The notes beneath the pieces are model-generated. The model did no database searches. It had not been told where the DNA came from and saw only the letters and a program-made list of their open reading frames with translations. Positions 43,367 to 51,639 of a stretch of DNA of 64,000 bases are shown in pieces. Source of the DNA: DATDAH01 sp963823495 (GTDB taxonomy: Bacteria; Actinomycetota; Acidimicrobiia; Acidimicrobiales; DATDAH01); assembly GCA_963823495.1 (NCBI GenBank), contig CAWGLV010000001.1:992001-1056000 (forward strand). The letters are read 5' to 3'. A program made the translations under genes and the position numbers. Position 1 is the first letter of the stretch. Each line of letters opens with the position of its first letter.

Positions 43367-44582
43367 TCAAGCGGCGATGTCTTGGCGGTGGGCCCAGGCG
43401 GTGTGTTCGTCATAGGTGGTGTGGTGGCGGAGGCAGCCGTGGAGTATGCCGACGAGCCGGTTGGCGAGGGCTCGTAGGGCGCGGTGGTGGGTGTCGCCGT
43501 TGGCGCGGTGGGCGTCATAGAAGGCCCGGGCGCCGGGGCTGGCGGTGAGGGCGGCGAAGGCCCACAGGTAACAGACATCGGCCAGGCGCCGATTGCGGGC
43601 GTAGCGGGCCAGGACGATGTGGCGGGTGCCCGAGGCGCGGGTGATGGGTGACGTGCCGGCGTAGTTCTTGCGAGACTTGGCGTCCGCGTAGCGGTTCGGG
43701 TCATCCCCGAACTCGGCGAGCACCCGGGCTCCGAGGATCATCCCTAGTCCTGGCAGGGATCGGATGACCTCGGCGTCCGGGTGCTGTTCAACCCTCGGTC
43801 AGCTGGGTCTCGAGCCGGCGGATCTGGGCGACGAGTTCGCCGATCACCGCGACCAGCGCCTTCACGGTTGCGCCCATGGCGTCCGCGACCAGCGGTGGGG
43901 CCTCCAACTGTTCGGTGCGTAACGCCGCCTGGATCGCAGCGGCGCGTTCGTCGATGCGGCGTTGCCGGCCGCCCCTTCGCAACGCCGAGGCGATCTTCGA
44001 GATCGACAGGCGCCGACCCAGGGTCGGGGTCGGAGCGACGGCCAACACGGCCAGGGCGTCGCCGCCGGCGAGCTCGTCGAAGGCCTCCAGGGCGGCGGGG
44101 TAGAACTCGCGGAGGGTCGAGCGCAGCTGGTTGGTCTGGCGTTGCCGGGTCCAGATCAGGCTCTGATGGGCCCGGGCCAGCACCTTGACCGCCTCAGCCA
44201 GCTCGCTGTCACCGGCCACGGGCCGGTGGTTGTGGCCATCGACCCGGGCCAGCTCGGCCAGCACCCACGCATCGCCCGGGTCCGACTTCGCCCCGGAGGT
44301 CGAGTGCCGTTCCCGATAGCGGGACGTCGACATCGGGTTGACCGCCAACACCCGATACCCGGCTGCGACCAGCGCCCCGATGAACAGGCCCCGGTCGGTT
44401 TCGGTCGCGATCGTCACCTCGACCGGATCATCGACATGCGCGGCGACCAGCTCGTGGAACCGGGCCACCCCCTCGATGCCTTCGGGCAGCCGGACCCGTT
44501 CGAGGCGGGCTCCGTGTTCGTCTTCGACGAACACGTCGTGATGGGCCTCAGCCCAGTCATGACCCACAAACACCCTGGCCAT
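43367..44582 (-). pseudogene. IS110 transposase, frameshifted between its two domains
   Basis: ATG 44582 has a strong AGGAGG site. The first 264 codons form the RuvC-like DEDD domain: FVGHDWAEAHHD (Asp), VTIATETDRG (Glu), KSDPGDAWVLAEL (two Asp). They end at TGA 43788-43790. The second domain (Transposase_20) continues in another frame from EQHPDAEVIRSLPGLG through AGTSPITRASGTRHIVLARY, which holds the serine nucleophile region, to the stop at 43367. A net +1 shift around GAG-GGT-TGA is needed to join them. It is probably a disabling mutation, although a +1 programmed shift at the stop codon cannot be excluded. Confidence 0.8.
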
Positions 44583-44604
44583 CGCATCCTCCTGGTCGTG
44601 TCGG

Positions 44605-44790
44605 TTCGAGCCGAGGCGACCAGCAGCTCCCTAATGGTTCAGTGCTCGAGGCACGTCATCCCACCAGCTGTTCCCAGTCGACCTCACCAACCGGCAGGCG
44701 CACGATCTAGGCCTAGGACTCCACGTCCAGGGTCGCGAAGTGCTGACCAGCCAGCGGCTCGGGACCAGACTGCCTCACCAAGAACCAGCC
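44605..44790 (-). ncRNA. Predicted IS110 bridge RNA
   Basis: On the reverse strand, in 5'-3' order, the left end holds four guides. CGACCCT (44735-44729) equals the left target plus CT core. GGCCTAGA (44713-44706) is complementary to the core plus right target. GTGGGATG (44664-44657) equals the right end of the element. CCATTAGGG (44637-44629) is complementary to the core plus left end. This is the LTG-RTG-LDG-RDG arrangement of bridge RNAs known from IS621. A small hairpin with GTGC/GCAC arms lies between the last two guides (44653-44641). The exact RNA ends are estimated. Confidence 0.7.
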
Positions 44791-44855
44791 CGGTCGACCC
44801 CCATTAGGGTCGACGACCGACGAGTCCGATCCCGACCACCAGGCCCAGGAGGTCC

Positions 44856-45779
44856 GTGACGCCCGCTGCCGACGACGTCCGCCGACTGCTCTGTGACCTG
44901 GGGGACCACCTGCGGGACGTGGTGCAGGGGACCCGGGGCATGGACCTCGCCGCGGTCGACGGCCACACCGAGGCGGACACGATCTACGCGGTCGACCGGG
45001 TGGCCGACGACGCCCTCCTGGGATGGTTCGAGCAGCACTGGCCGGGGGTCGAGGTCGTGTCCGAGGGGCTGGACGAGCCGGTGGTCGTCGGGGCGTCGCC
45101 GGTGTGGACGGTGATCGTGGACACCATCGACGGCACCCGGGGACTCATGTACGACAAGCGCCCGGCCTGGTGTCTGGCCGCCGCGGCGCCCTGCGGCGGC
45201 TCGCTGCAGGACCTCGTGGCCGCGGCGATGACCGAGCTCCCGACGCTCAAGCAGGGCGCCGCCGACCAGCTCAGCGCCGTCCGCGGCGGATCCGTGATCG
45301 CCGAACGGGTGGATCTGGCCACCTCGGCCCGCACCGACCTCGCCGTCGGCCCGTCGACGGCGGTCGACCTGGAGCACGGCTTCGGCGGCGTGGCCAAGTT
45401 CTTCGTGCCCGGCAAGGTGGCGCTGGCCGCGCTCGAGGCGGACCTGTTCGACCGCCTGGGGTGCGAGCACGTCTTCGACGACGAGTACATCTCCTCTGGC
45501 GGGCAGCTCCACGAGCTGATCACGGGGCGCGACCGCTTCGTGGCCGACCTCCGTCCGCTCGCGGTCCCGGAGGCGCACGCCTGCCACCCCTACGACATCT
45601 GCCCGGCCTTGGTCCTGGAGGCGGCCGGGGGGGTGGTCACCGACCCGTGGGGTGCGCCCCTCGACGCCCCGCTCGACACCACGTCGCCGATCGCCTGGGC
45701 CGGCTACGCCAACCCCCGGTTGGCGGCCCGCATCGGTCCGGTCCTCGCCGAGCTCGTCGATGAGCACTTCGGTCGGTAG
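44856..45779 (+). CDS. Inositol monophosphatase family protein
   Basis: The 307-residue product has a GTG at 44856 behind AGGAGG. It has the Mg-binding motif VIVDTIDGTRGLMYDKRPAW (the DxxDGT box is D-TIDGTR here) near residue 90, and the second motif PYDICPALVLEAAGGVVTD near residue 250. The family dephosphorylates inositol-1-phosphate, fructose-1,6-bisphosphate or related sugar phosphates, and the variant loops do not allow a choice. It is divergent from xylA in the original order. Its last 76 bases are also used, antisense, by the convergent aldose-epimerase gene. Confidence 0.85.
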   Translation: MTPAADDVRRLLCDLGDHLRDVVQGTRGMDLAAVDGHTEADTIYAVDRVADDALLGWFEQHWPGVEVVSEGLDEPVVVGASPVWTVIVDTIDGTRGLMYDKRPAWCLAAAAPCGGSLQDLVAAAMTELPTLKQGAADQLSAVRGGSVIAERVDLATSARTDLAVGPSTAVDLEHGFGGVAKFFVPGKVALAALEADLFDRLGCEHVFDDEYISSGGQLHELITGRDRFVADLRPLAVPEAHACHPYDICPALVLEAAGGVVTDPWGAPLDAPLDTTSPIAWAGYANPRLAARIGPVLAELVDEHFGR

Positions 45780-46633
45780 CGCCGCCCGACCGCGGCGGGA
45801 TCCGGTGGATCGAGCCGGGCCCATTCGATGGTCATGGTGATCTCGAGCCGCTCGCCGGGCTCGAGCACGGTCGGGTCCCGGTTGAAGGCGTCCGGCGCGT
45901 CGGTCTGGGGCTCCACGCACACCAGCCGGGGGTCCTGGTCGTACACGACCCAGACGGGACAGGACGACCGCAACCGCACCGAGAGGGTCCCCGGCCAGCG
46001 CAGCCTGGGGTCGGTCCGGAGCCCGGTGAAGGCGTCGTCCCACGGGCCCGCGGGCACGGGGACCAGCCGCCCGGTCGGGATGCCGGTGTCATCGCGCGCC
46101 CACATCCCGTCCGCCGCGACGTCGAGCACCACCGGGTCGCCGGGCGTGAGCTCGCGCCGGAAGCAGGGATGCCATCCGGCCATGACGGGCATGGCCGACT
46201 CGCCCGCCGTCACGGTCATGGCGAGGGTCACCGAGTGCTCGTCCAGCACGAACCGTTGGGCCGCGTCACCGCCGAAGGGCCACCGTCGATCGAGATCCAG
46301 GTGCAGGGTGTCGGGCCCCGTCACCTCCCAGGGTCGGTCGAGGCCCACGCCGTGGATGGCGTGGGGCGGGGCGTCGAGCGGGAGTCGGTGGTCGTGGCCC
46401 CGGAACCGGAAGCGCCCGTCGCGGACCCGGCCGGCCCAGGGGACCATCGGGTAGCAGCCCCACAGCCGCGGGTCGCCCACCTCCTCCTCGGCGACCAGCA
46501 ACTCGTGGCCCGCCACGGACAGCGACGCGATCCGGCCACCGGCCCGGGCGTCCACGACGACGCGGGCGTCGCCTGCGGCCAAGGCCAACGGCCGGTCAGC
46601 GGGCGGCGACGGCCGAAGGCGGCGCGGCGTCAT
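45704..46633 (-). CDS. Aldose 1-epimerase family protein
   Basis: The 309-residue galactose-mutarotase-fold protein has conserved segments AGGRIASLSVAGHELLV, GCYPMVPWAGRVRDGRF, PHAIHGVGLDRPWEV (catalytic His), MAGWHPCFRRE (second His) and the late Glu in VCVEPQTDAPDAFN. It interconverts alpha and beta anomers of a sugar. Homologs normally end near the EWAR strand. Here the frame runs about 35 residues further into the antisense of the IMPase gene, so the original stop may have been lost. It fits the neighbouring sugar genes xylA and xylB. Confidence 0.85.
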   Translation of the reverse strand: MTPRRLRPSPPADRPLALAAGDARVVVDARAGGRIASLSVAGHELLVAEEEVGDPRLWGCYPMVPWAGRVRDGRFRFRGHDHRLPLDAPPHAIHGVGLDRPWEVTGPDTLHLDLDRRWPFGGDAAQRFVLDEHSVTLAMTVTAGESAMPVMAGWHPCFRRELTPGDPVVLDVAADGMWARDDTGIPTGRLVPVPAGPWDDAFTGLRTDPRLRWPGTLSVRLRSSCPVWVVYDQDPRLVCVEPQTDAPDAFNRDPTVLEPGERLEITMTIEWARLDPPDPAAVGRRYRPKCSSTSSARTGPMRAANRGLA

Positions 46634-46699
46634 CGCCGGAACCTAGCTTCTCGACATGGAGCGAGGAGTCCGCTCGCCGGCTCGCCTGCCCGCGCCGGC

Positions 46700-47503
46700 T
46701 CAGCGGATGCGGGGCTTCACCCGGGGCCCGGACTCGAAGGTGGCCTGCCCCTCGTTGAGGGCGTCCACGGAGGTCCCCAGTTGCAGGAAGACGTTCCCGA
46801 GATCGGTGGCCTGGGCCACCGACAGGTCCTTGGCCGCCCACAGCGTGCGCAGGGTGGCCTGGACGGCATGAGGGGGATGGCGGGCGAAGATCCCCGCCAG
46901 GGCCTGCGCGGCGGGCAGCAGGTCGTCGGCGGCGGTCACCTCGCTGACCAACCCGAGTCGCTGGGCCGTCTCGGCGCCGAGCCGCTCGTCGTTGCCGGCC
47001 AGTGCCATGCGCAGGACCTCGCCGAAGGGCATCCGTCGCAGCAGCAGGATCGGTTCGAAGGCGGCCACCATGCCGTAGGTCACGTGGGGATCGAAGAACG
47101 TGGCGTGGTCGGCGGCGAGCACGACATCGGCCTCGCCGAGCAGGTAGAAGGCGCCGCCGCAGGCCATGCCGTTCACCGCGGCCACCACCGGCTTCCACAG
47201 TTCCCGGCTCTTGGGCCCGAGGAGGCGTCCGGGATCCTCGTAGGTCAGGGGGTCGAACGCGAACTCGACGTCGGAGCGGTCGATCCCGGTGCAGAAGGCC
47301 TTCTCGCCGCGACCGGTGACCACCACGGCCCGGGCCCGGTCGTCGTCACGGATGGCCCCCCAGAGCCCGGCCAGCTCGGCGACCATCGGCGGGTTGAAGG
47401 CGTTGAGCACCTCGGGCCGGTCGAGGGTCACCGTGACGACCCCGGTGTCCCCGTCGAGGTCGAGGGCGAGGGTCGTGAGCTCGAGGTCGTCGAGAGGGGC
47501 CAT
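46700..47503 (-). CDS. Enoyl-CoA hydratase/isomerase family protein
   Basis: This 267-residue crotonase has LDRPEVLNAFNPPMVAEL and the oxyanion-hole segments GEKAFCTGIDRSDV (near residue 70) and AAVNGMACGGAFYLLGEADV (near 112), ending FESGPRVKPRIR. The usual catalytic glutamates are not both obvious, so it may be an isomerase or hydrolase of the family. It is on the same strand as the SDR upstream (52 bases away) and probably works on CoA esters in the same route. Confidence 0.87.
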   Translation of the reverse strand: MAPLDDLELTTLALDLDGDTGVVTVTLDRPEVLNAFNPPMVAELAGLWGAIRDDDRARAVVVTGRGEKAFCTGIDRSDVEFAFDPLTYEDPGRLLGPKSRELWKPVVAAVNGMACGGAFYLLGEADVVLAADHATFFDPHVTYGMVAAFEPILLLRRMPFGEVLRMALAGNDERLGAETAQRLGLVSEVTAADDLLPAAQALAGIFARHPPHAVQATLRTLWAAKDLSVAQATDLGNVFLQLGTSVDALNEGQATFESGPRVKPRIR

Positions 47504-47555
47504 GTCCGGGAATCTAGGTCGCCGCGGTCGCCGCGGTCGCCCCGGTCGCGTCGGC

Positions 47556-48308
47556 TCAGCCGGTGGGGCTCGGGCGGGGGGCGAGGGTGATGGAGGGGAT
47601 GGAGAGGCTGGCCCCGCCCTGCAGGACGCTGTGCGCGGCGCCGACCAGCTCCTCGACCTCGATGAGCGAGCCGCTGATCAACTTGTGCTCGACCCAGATC
47701 GGGCCCAGCTCCATGGCCAGGTCGCTGTCCCACCCGCTGGCGAACTCGGTCATCGACTCGCCCTCGCCGCCGGCGCAGTCGCCGACCACGAACCGGGTGA
47801 AGCCGACGGTCGGGTGCTCGACCCGGAGCGCCTCGACCAGCTTGTCGAGGGCGGCCTTGCTGACGGCGTAGGCGCCGAGGCCCGGCCAGGGGGCGGTCAG
47901 CGACGCGCTCACCGACGAGAGGTAGATGGCCGTGCCGGCGGCGGCCTCGAGGTGGGGGAGGGCGGCGGCGGTGAGCACGGCGGCGCCGGTGACGTTGGTG
48001 GCGAACACCGACTGCCAGGTGTCGGCGTCCAGGTCCGCCAACTTGACCAGCGGGCCGATGCCAGGGGCGTAGACGAGCCCGTCGATGCCGCCGAGGCCCG
48101 CGGCGGCCTCCTCGATCGCGGCCTGACACGACACGGGGTCGGTGACGTCACACTCGATGGCGAGGGTCCCCTCGCCCGCCTCCGCGGCCGCGCCCTCGAG
48201 TCGGTCCCGCCGGCGCGCCAGCAGCGCGACCCGGTCGCCCCGCTGGGCGAGGCCGATCCCGATGCACCGCCCCAGCCCGCTGGAGGCTCCCACCACGACG
48301 ATCCGCAC
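47556..48308 (-). CDS. SDR-family oxidoreductase (divergent)
   Basis: The 250-residue SDR has cofactor motif GASSGLGRCIG near residue 7 and ARRRDRL after strand two (NADP-type). YAPGIG replaces the usual NNAG, and catalytic Tyr-Lys lie in YAVSKAAL. The second half is unusual, with a GDCAGGEGESMTEFASGWDS stretch in place of the PG-segment. It could be a dehydrogenase with an atypical substrate pocket. The next gene on the strand is the crotonase. Confidence 0.82.
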   Translation of the reverse strand: MRIVVVGASSGLGRCIGIGLAQRGDRVALLARRRDRLEGAAAEAGEGTLAIECDVTDPVSCQAAIEEAAAGLGGIDGLVYAPGIGPLVKLADLDADTWQSVFATNVTGAAVLTAAALPHLEAAAGTAIYLSSVSASLTAPWPGLGAYAVSKAALDKLVEALRVEHPTVGFTRFVVGDCAGGEGESMTEFASGWDSDLAMELGPIWVEHKLISGSLIEVEELVGAAHSVLQGGASLSIPSITLAPRPSPTG

Positions 48309-48431
48309 GGCTCTGCCCTCCTGGGTCGATGCCGATGGTAGGCCCCCGGCGGGTCCGGGGATCAGCCGGTGAGCTCCTCGGTGCTGCCGGTCATCGCACC
48401 CGGGTCGATCTGGTGCCGGTGCCGTCCGGGC

Positions 48432-49262
48432 CTAGTCCAGGTGGAGCTGGGTCATGAACTCCACGACCCCGGTCGCGGGCTCGAAGGCGCCGGTCGCCCC
48501 GGCGCTGCCGTAGCCCGCGTCGGTGACCATGGTGATGCCGTTCACGCCCGCGGCCGCGTCGCTGCACAGGAACGCCAGGGGGTAGGCCTGCTCGAGGGGG
48601 GTGGAGGGCTGGAGGTCGAGCTCGGCCCGGAAGTCGGCGGCGAACCCCAGCCACATGTCGGCGTTGGCGCGGGCCAGGGGGGTGTCCGTCGGCCCCGGCA
48701 TGATGGCGTTGATCCGGATCCCCTCCTTGCGCAGGGCGAAGGACTCCTGGGCGACGTACGCGTTGATCGCCATCTTCGACCACATGTAGTCGGCCTTGCC
48801 GTGCTCCTGGGCCCAGGCCGAGGCCGCCTCCAGGTCCATGTCCAGATAGGCCTGGAGTGCCGGCAGGTTGACCTGCCAGCCCACGCCGGCGAACGAGGAG
48901 ATCATGCCGATGGCCGAGCCGCGGGGGAGGTGCCCGCCGGCCCGCAGGCGGTCGATGAGGTGACGGTGGCCCAGGAAGTTGATGCGCTCGATGCCCGGCG
49001 TGCCGTCGGCGACCCCGGCACAGGAGAAGAGGGCGTGGACCGGGCCCCCGCACGCGTCCACCGCGGCGTCGATGGACGAGGTGTCGGACAGGTCCAGCGC
49101 GAGGGAGGTCACCCCCTCGAGGGTGACCTCGGCGCGGTCCATGACGACGACCTCGGCCCCGGCGTCGAGGACCAGTTCGGCTGCGGCCGCCCCCATGCCG
49201 GTGGCCCCTCCGACGACCAGGACGCGCTTGTCGTCGTAGCGGAAGGCATCGAACAGGCTCAT
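48432..49262 (-). CDS. SDR-family oxidoreductase, hydroxysteroid-dehydrogenase-like
   Basis: The 276-residue SDR has GGATGMGAAAAE near residue 18, MDRAEV after strand two and FSCAGVADGTPG. The catalytic Tyr-Lys is YMWSKMAINA, and it contains RINAIMPGPTDTPLA. The layout, with a long insertion around YLDMDLEAASAWAQEHGKAD, is that of 3-alpha-hydroxysteroid dehydrogenase-like enzymes. The shared operator motif lies 40 bases upstream (49302-49316), overlapping the end of the TetR gene. The operator and the sterol-type SDR features suggest steroid or terpenoid catabolism. Confidence 0.87.
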   Translation of the reverse strand: MSLFDAFRYDDKRVLVVGGATGMGAAAAELVLDAGAEVVVMDRAEVTLEGVTSLALDLSDTSSIDAAVDACGGPVHALFSCAGVADGTPGIERINFLGHRHLIDRLRAGGHLPRGSAIGMISSFAGVGWQVNLPALQAYLDMDLEAASAWAQEHGKADYMWSKMAINAYVAQESFALRKEGIRINAIMPGPTDTPLARANADMWLGFAADFRAELDLQPSTPLEQAYPLAFLCSDAAAGVNGITMVTDAGYGSAGATGAFEPATGVVEFMTQLHLD

Positions 49263-49301
49263 GGGGCAACGCTCCTCGAGGTCGGGGTCCGGCGTCGCAG
49301 A

Positions 49302-49316
49302 TGACGGGACTGTTAG
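49302..49316. promoter_or_regulatory. Candidate TetR-type operator (TGAC-N3-ACTGTTAG)
   Basis: TGACGGGACTGTTAG matches the shared motif exactly and lies 40 bases upstream of the SDR gene start. It also covers the stop codon of the tandem TetR gene. Confidence 0.5.
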
Positions 49317-50662
49317 TTGCCCTCACCGTAGTCAGGTCGCCGGCCGAGCAGGCCCCGCTCCACGATGTGGGCGGCGGCGTCGACGGCCGCCGTCGAGCGG
49401 GTCCGGGAGCCGAAGGCCCCCAGCAGCGCCACCATGACGACGGCGTCGATGTCGACGTCGCCGAAGTCCCGGGGGCGGAGGAAGCGGGCCATCTGCCGTC
49501 GGCCCCAGTCGAAGGCCGCGGCCGAGTCGGCGCGGCGCTCGGGGTCCTGGGAGATGTCGGCCCAGACGCGGAGGAAGGCGGTCTCGGTGGCGTGGGCGCC
49601 CTGGTAGCGCCGCAGCCACTGGCGCAGGGCCTCCTCCCGGCCGGACGGCCCGGCCCGACGTGGATCGGGTGGGTCCGGGATCGCCGCGAGGGCGGTGGAG
49701 ACCCGTCGGATGGCCTGCACGGCGAGGACCTGCGCGAGCTCGTCCTTGTTGGCGAAGTAGCGGTAGAAGGCCCCGTGGGAGACCCCGGCGGCGGCCACGA
49801 TGTCATCGACCCGCGTCCGGTGGTACCCACGGCGCACGAGGACCTCGGTGCCGGCCGCCAGCAGCGCGTCGAGGGTCCGTCGGCCGGCCGGGGTGAGCTC
49901 GGTGGGCTCGTCGTCCCGGCCCAGCACGTCGGTCATCGGCGCGCTGAACGCCAGGTTCGGGGGTCGGCGACCGGGGGCGGCATGGACGTTCAGGTCGTCG
50001 TCCCGGCCGAACAGGGTGCGGTGCACGACATCGGTGAGCGCGTCGGTGACCTGCGTCGCGGGGTAGGCGTCGGGGGCCACCGAGCGCAGGATCCGGGTGA
50101 CGTCGAAGGTCCGGGCGAGGCACCCCAGGAGGAGCTGGATCACCCCGTCGACGTCGCGGGACGGCAGGGTCGTGGTGGCCAGTCGGGAGCGGATCAGGGC
50201 CACGTTCCGCTCCCCGGTGCGCGCCGAGCCGCCCGCCACCGCCTCGTCGCTCTCCGCCGCCGCCTCGAAGGCCTGGTAGACGGGCTCGTAGCGGTCGTAG
50301 ATCTCGTGGCGCCGGGACACGAAGGTGTGCACGGTCCTCCAGCCGTCGAGGTCGGGCCGGATCGGGCCCAGGGCCTCGGTCGAGGCACCGACCTGGCGGG
50401 CGACCTGGCCGGCGAGCTCGCGGAAGAGGTCCTCCTTGCTGGCGAAGTACTGGTAGAAGGAGACCCGCGAGCAGCCGGCGAGGGTGGTGACCCGGTTGAT
50501 GCTGCAGCGGTGGTAGCCGACCTCACCGAACACCTGGAGGGCGGCGTCGAGGATCCGTTGCTGGGTGCGCTGGCCCCGGGCGCCGACGTTGGGGTTGTCC
50601 GAGAACGGGGCGCGACGCACCACGACCGCCGGCTGCTCGGCGGGGTCGGCCTCCGTCGACAT
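49313..50662 (-). CDS. Double-headed TetR-family regulator (two fused TetR units)
   Basis: The 449-residue product contains two complete TetR units in one chain. HTH 1 is at about 33-80 (RILDAALQVFGEVGYHRCSI, then GCSRVSFYQYFASKEDLFRE) and HTH 2 at about 262-310 (LDALLAAGTEVLVRRGYHRT, then AGVSHGAFYRYFANKDELAQ). Each is followed by its own helical ligand domain. A fused pair can read an operator whose halves differ, and the shared motif TGAC-N6-GTTAG in this window has exactly such unequal halves. Its neighbours, a crotonase and an SDR, both carry the motif, so this is the best candidate regulator. GTG/ATG choice: ATG at 50662. Confidence 0.88.
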   Translation of the reverse strand: MSTEADPAEQPAVVVRRAPFSDNPNVGARGQRTQQRILDAALQVFGEVGYHRCSINRVTTLAGCSRVSFYQYFASKEDLFRELAGQVARQVGASTEALGPIRPDLDGWRTVHTFVSRRHEIYDRYEPVYQAFEAAAESDEAVAGGSARTGERNVALIRSRLATTTLPSRDVDGVIQLLLGCLARTFDVTRILRSVAPDAYPATQVTDALTDVVHRTLFGRDDDLNVHAAPGRRPPNLAFSAPMTDVLGRDDEPTELTPAGRRTLDALLAAGTEVLVRRGYHRTRVDDIVAAAGVSHGAFYRYFANKDELAQVLAVQAIRRVSTALAAIPDPPDPRRAGPSGREEALRQWLRRYQGAHATETAFLRVWADISQDPERRADSAAAFDWGRRQMARFLRPRDFGDVDIDAVVMVALLGAFGSRTRSTAAVDAAAHIVERGLLGRRPDYGEGN

Positions 50663-50684
50663 GGGTGGCGGGGAGGTCCGGGGC

Positions 50685-51596
50685 TCAGCCCTCGAAGCGG
50701 ACCTGGTCCTTGACCGCGGGCACGATCGGTGGGGCGTCCTTCCAGTTCGGGACGCCCGAGTCCTCCTTGGCGATGGGGTAGCCGTCGTCGTTGACCTGGG
50801 CCCAGTGGGAGTGGTTCAGCTCGTGGAGGGTGAAGCAGGCGTTCAGGGCGTTGTGGAAGCCCATGTTGTCCTGGGTCTGGTTGACCGCCTCCTTGATGAG
50901 CAGGGCCGACATCGTCGGCAGCTTCGCGATGCGCCGGGCGTAGTCCACGGTCCGATCGGCCAGGTCCTCGGCGGGGAACACCTTGCTCACCATCCCGAGG
51001 GCGTGGGCCTCGTCGGCGGAGATCGAGTCGCCGGTGAGCAGCAGTTCCTTGGCCTTGCGCGGGCCGAACTCCCACGGATGGCCGAAGTACTCGACCCCGC
51101 ACATGCCGAGCCGGGTGCCGACGACGTCGGCGAAGGTCGTCGTGTCGTCGGCCACGATGAGGTCACAGGCCCAGAGCAGCATCAGGGCCGCGGCGTAGAC
51201 GTCGCCGTGGGCCTGGCCGATGGTGATCTTGCGCAGGTTGCGCCAGCGGCGGGTGTTCTCGAAGAAGTAGTGCCACTCCTGCAGCATCAGGCTCTCGGCG
51301 CCCTTGCGGGTGCCGCCGTTGATCGAACGCGTGGGGTGCTGGCCGGGGCCCGGCATGAACTCCTCCATGGACACCTTCGATCCCATGTCATGGCCGGAGG
51401 AGAACATCTTGCCGGTGCCGCCCAGGATCACGACCCGGACCTCGTCGTCGGCCTCGGCCCGCAGAAAGGCCTCGTTCAGCTCGACCAACATGCCCCGGTT
51501 CTGGGCGTTCCGGGCCTCGGGACGGTTGAGCATGATGCGGACGATCCGCCCGTCGTCGAGGGGCTCGTAGGTGATGAACGTGTAGTCGTCGGCCAT
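50685..51596 (-). CDS. Enoyl-CoA hydratase/isomerase family protein
   Basis: The product has 303 residues from the ATG at 51596. Crotonase features are MLNRPEARNAQNRGML, oxyanion-hole segment GKMFSSGHDMGSK near residue 65, and a second oxyanion segment at about 135 (ITIGQAHGDVYAAALMLLWACDL) followed by DVVGTRLGMCGVEYFGHPWE. Length and the long C-terminal tail (HWAQVNDDGYPIAKEDSG) match a steroid/terpenoid-catabolic crotonase subgroup of actinobacteria. The shared operator motif ends 6 bases upstream of the start, leaving no room for a ribosome site, so the message may be leaderless. Confidence 0.88.
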   Translation of the reverse strand: MADDYTFITYEPLDDGRIVRIMLNRPEARNAQNRGMLVELNEAFLRAEADDEVRVVILGGTGKMFSSGHDMGSKVSMEEFMPGPGQHPTRSINGGTRKGAESLMLQEWHYFFENTRRWRNLRKITIGQAHGDVYAAALMLLWACDLIVADDTTTFADVVGTRLGMCGVEYFGHPWEFGPRKAKELLLTGDSISADEAHALGMVSKVFPAEDLADRTVDYARRIAKLPTMSALLIKEAVNQTQDNMGFHNALNACFTLHELNHSHWAQVNDDGYPIAKEDSGVPNWKDAPPIVPAVKDQVRFEG

Positions 51597-51601
51597 GAAG
51601 G

Positions 51602-51616
51602 TGACTCTACTGTTAG
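51602..51616. promoter_or_regulatory. Candidate TetR-type operator (TGAC-N3-ACTGTTAG)
   Basis: TGACTCTACTGTTAG matches the shared motif exactly and lies 5 bases upstream of the crotonase start. It also contains the local inverted repeat CTCTA-N4-TAGAG in the overlapping bases. Confidence 0.5.
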
Positions 51617-51639
51617 AGGAGGCGGCGTCCGTTCGGCCC

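Larger units (their letters stand above)
43344..44807 (-). mobile_element. IS110-family insertion sequence
   Basis: The element runs from the right core CT (43344-43345) to the left core CT (44806-44807), about 1.46 kb, read on the reverse strand. It has a DEDD/Tnp20 transposase (frameshifted) and a non-coding left end of about 220 bases between the core and the transposase ATG. IS110 elements lack terminal inverted repeats, so the ends were located by matching four guides in the left end to the junctions (see the ncRNA entry). Removal of the element restores ...GTCGACC-CT-AGGCCACC... between xylA and the IMPase gene. Confidence 0.8.

Noticed and set aside
48330..48430. Ten-codon reverse frame (MTGSTEELTG) and nearby sequence between two SDR genes
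   Set aside because: Too short and without a clear ribosome site or family resemblance. Treated as intergenic.
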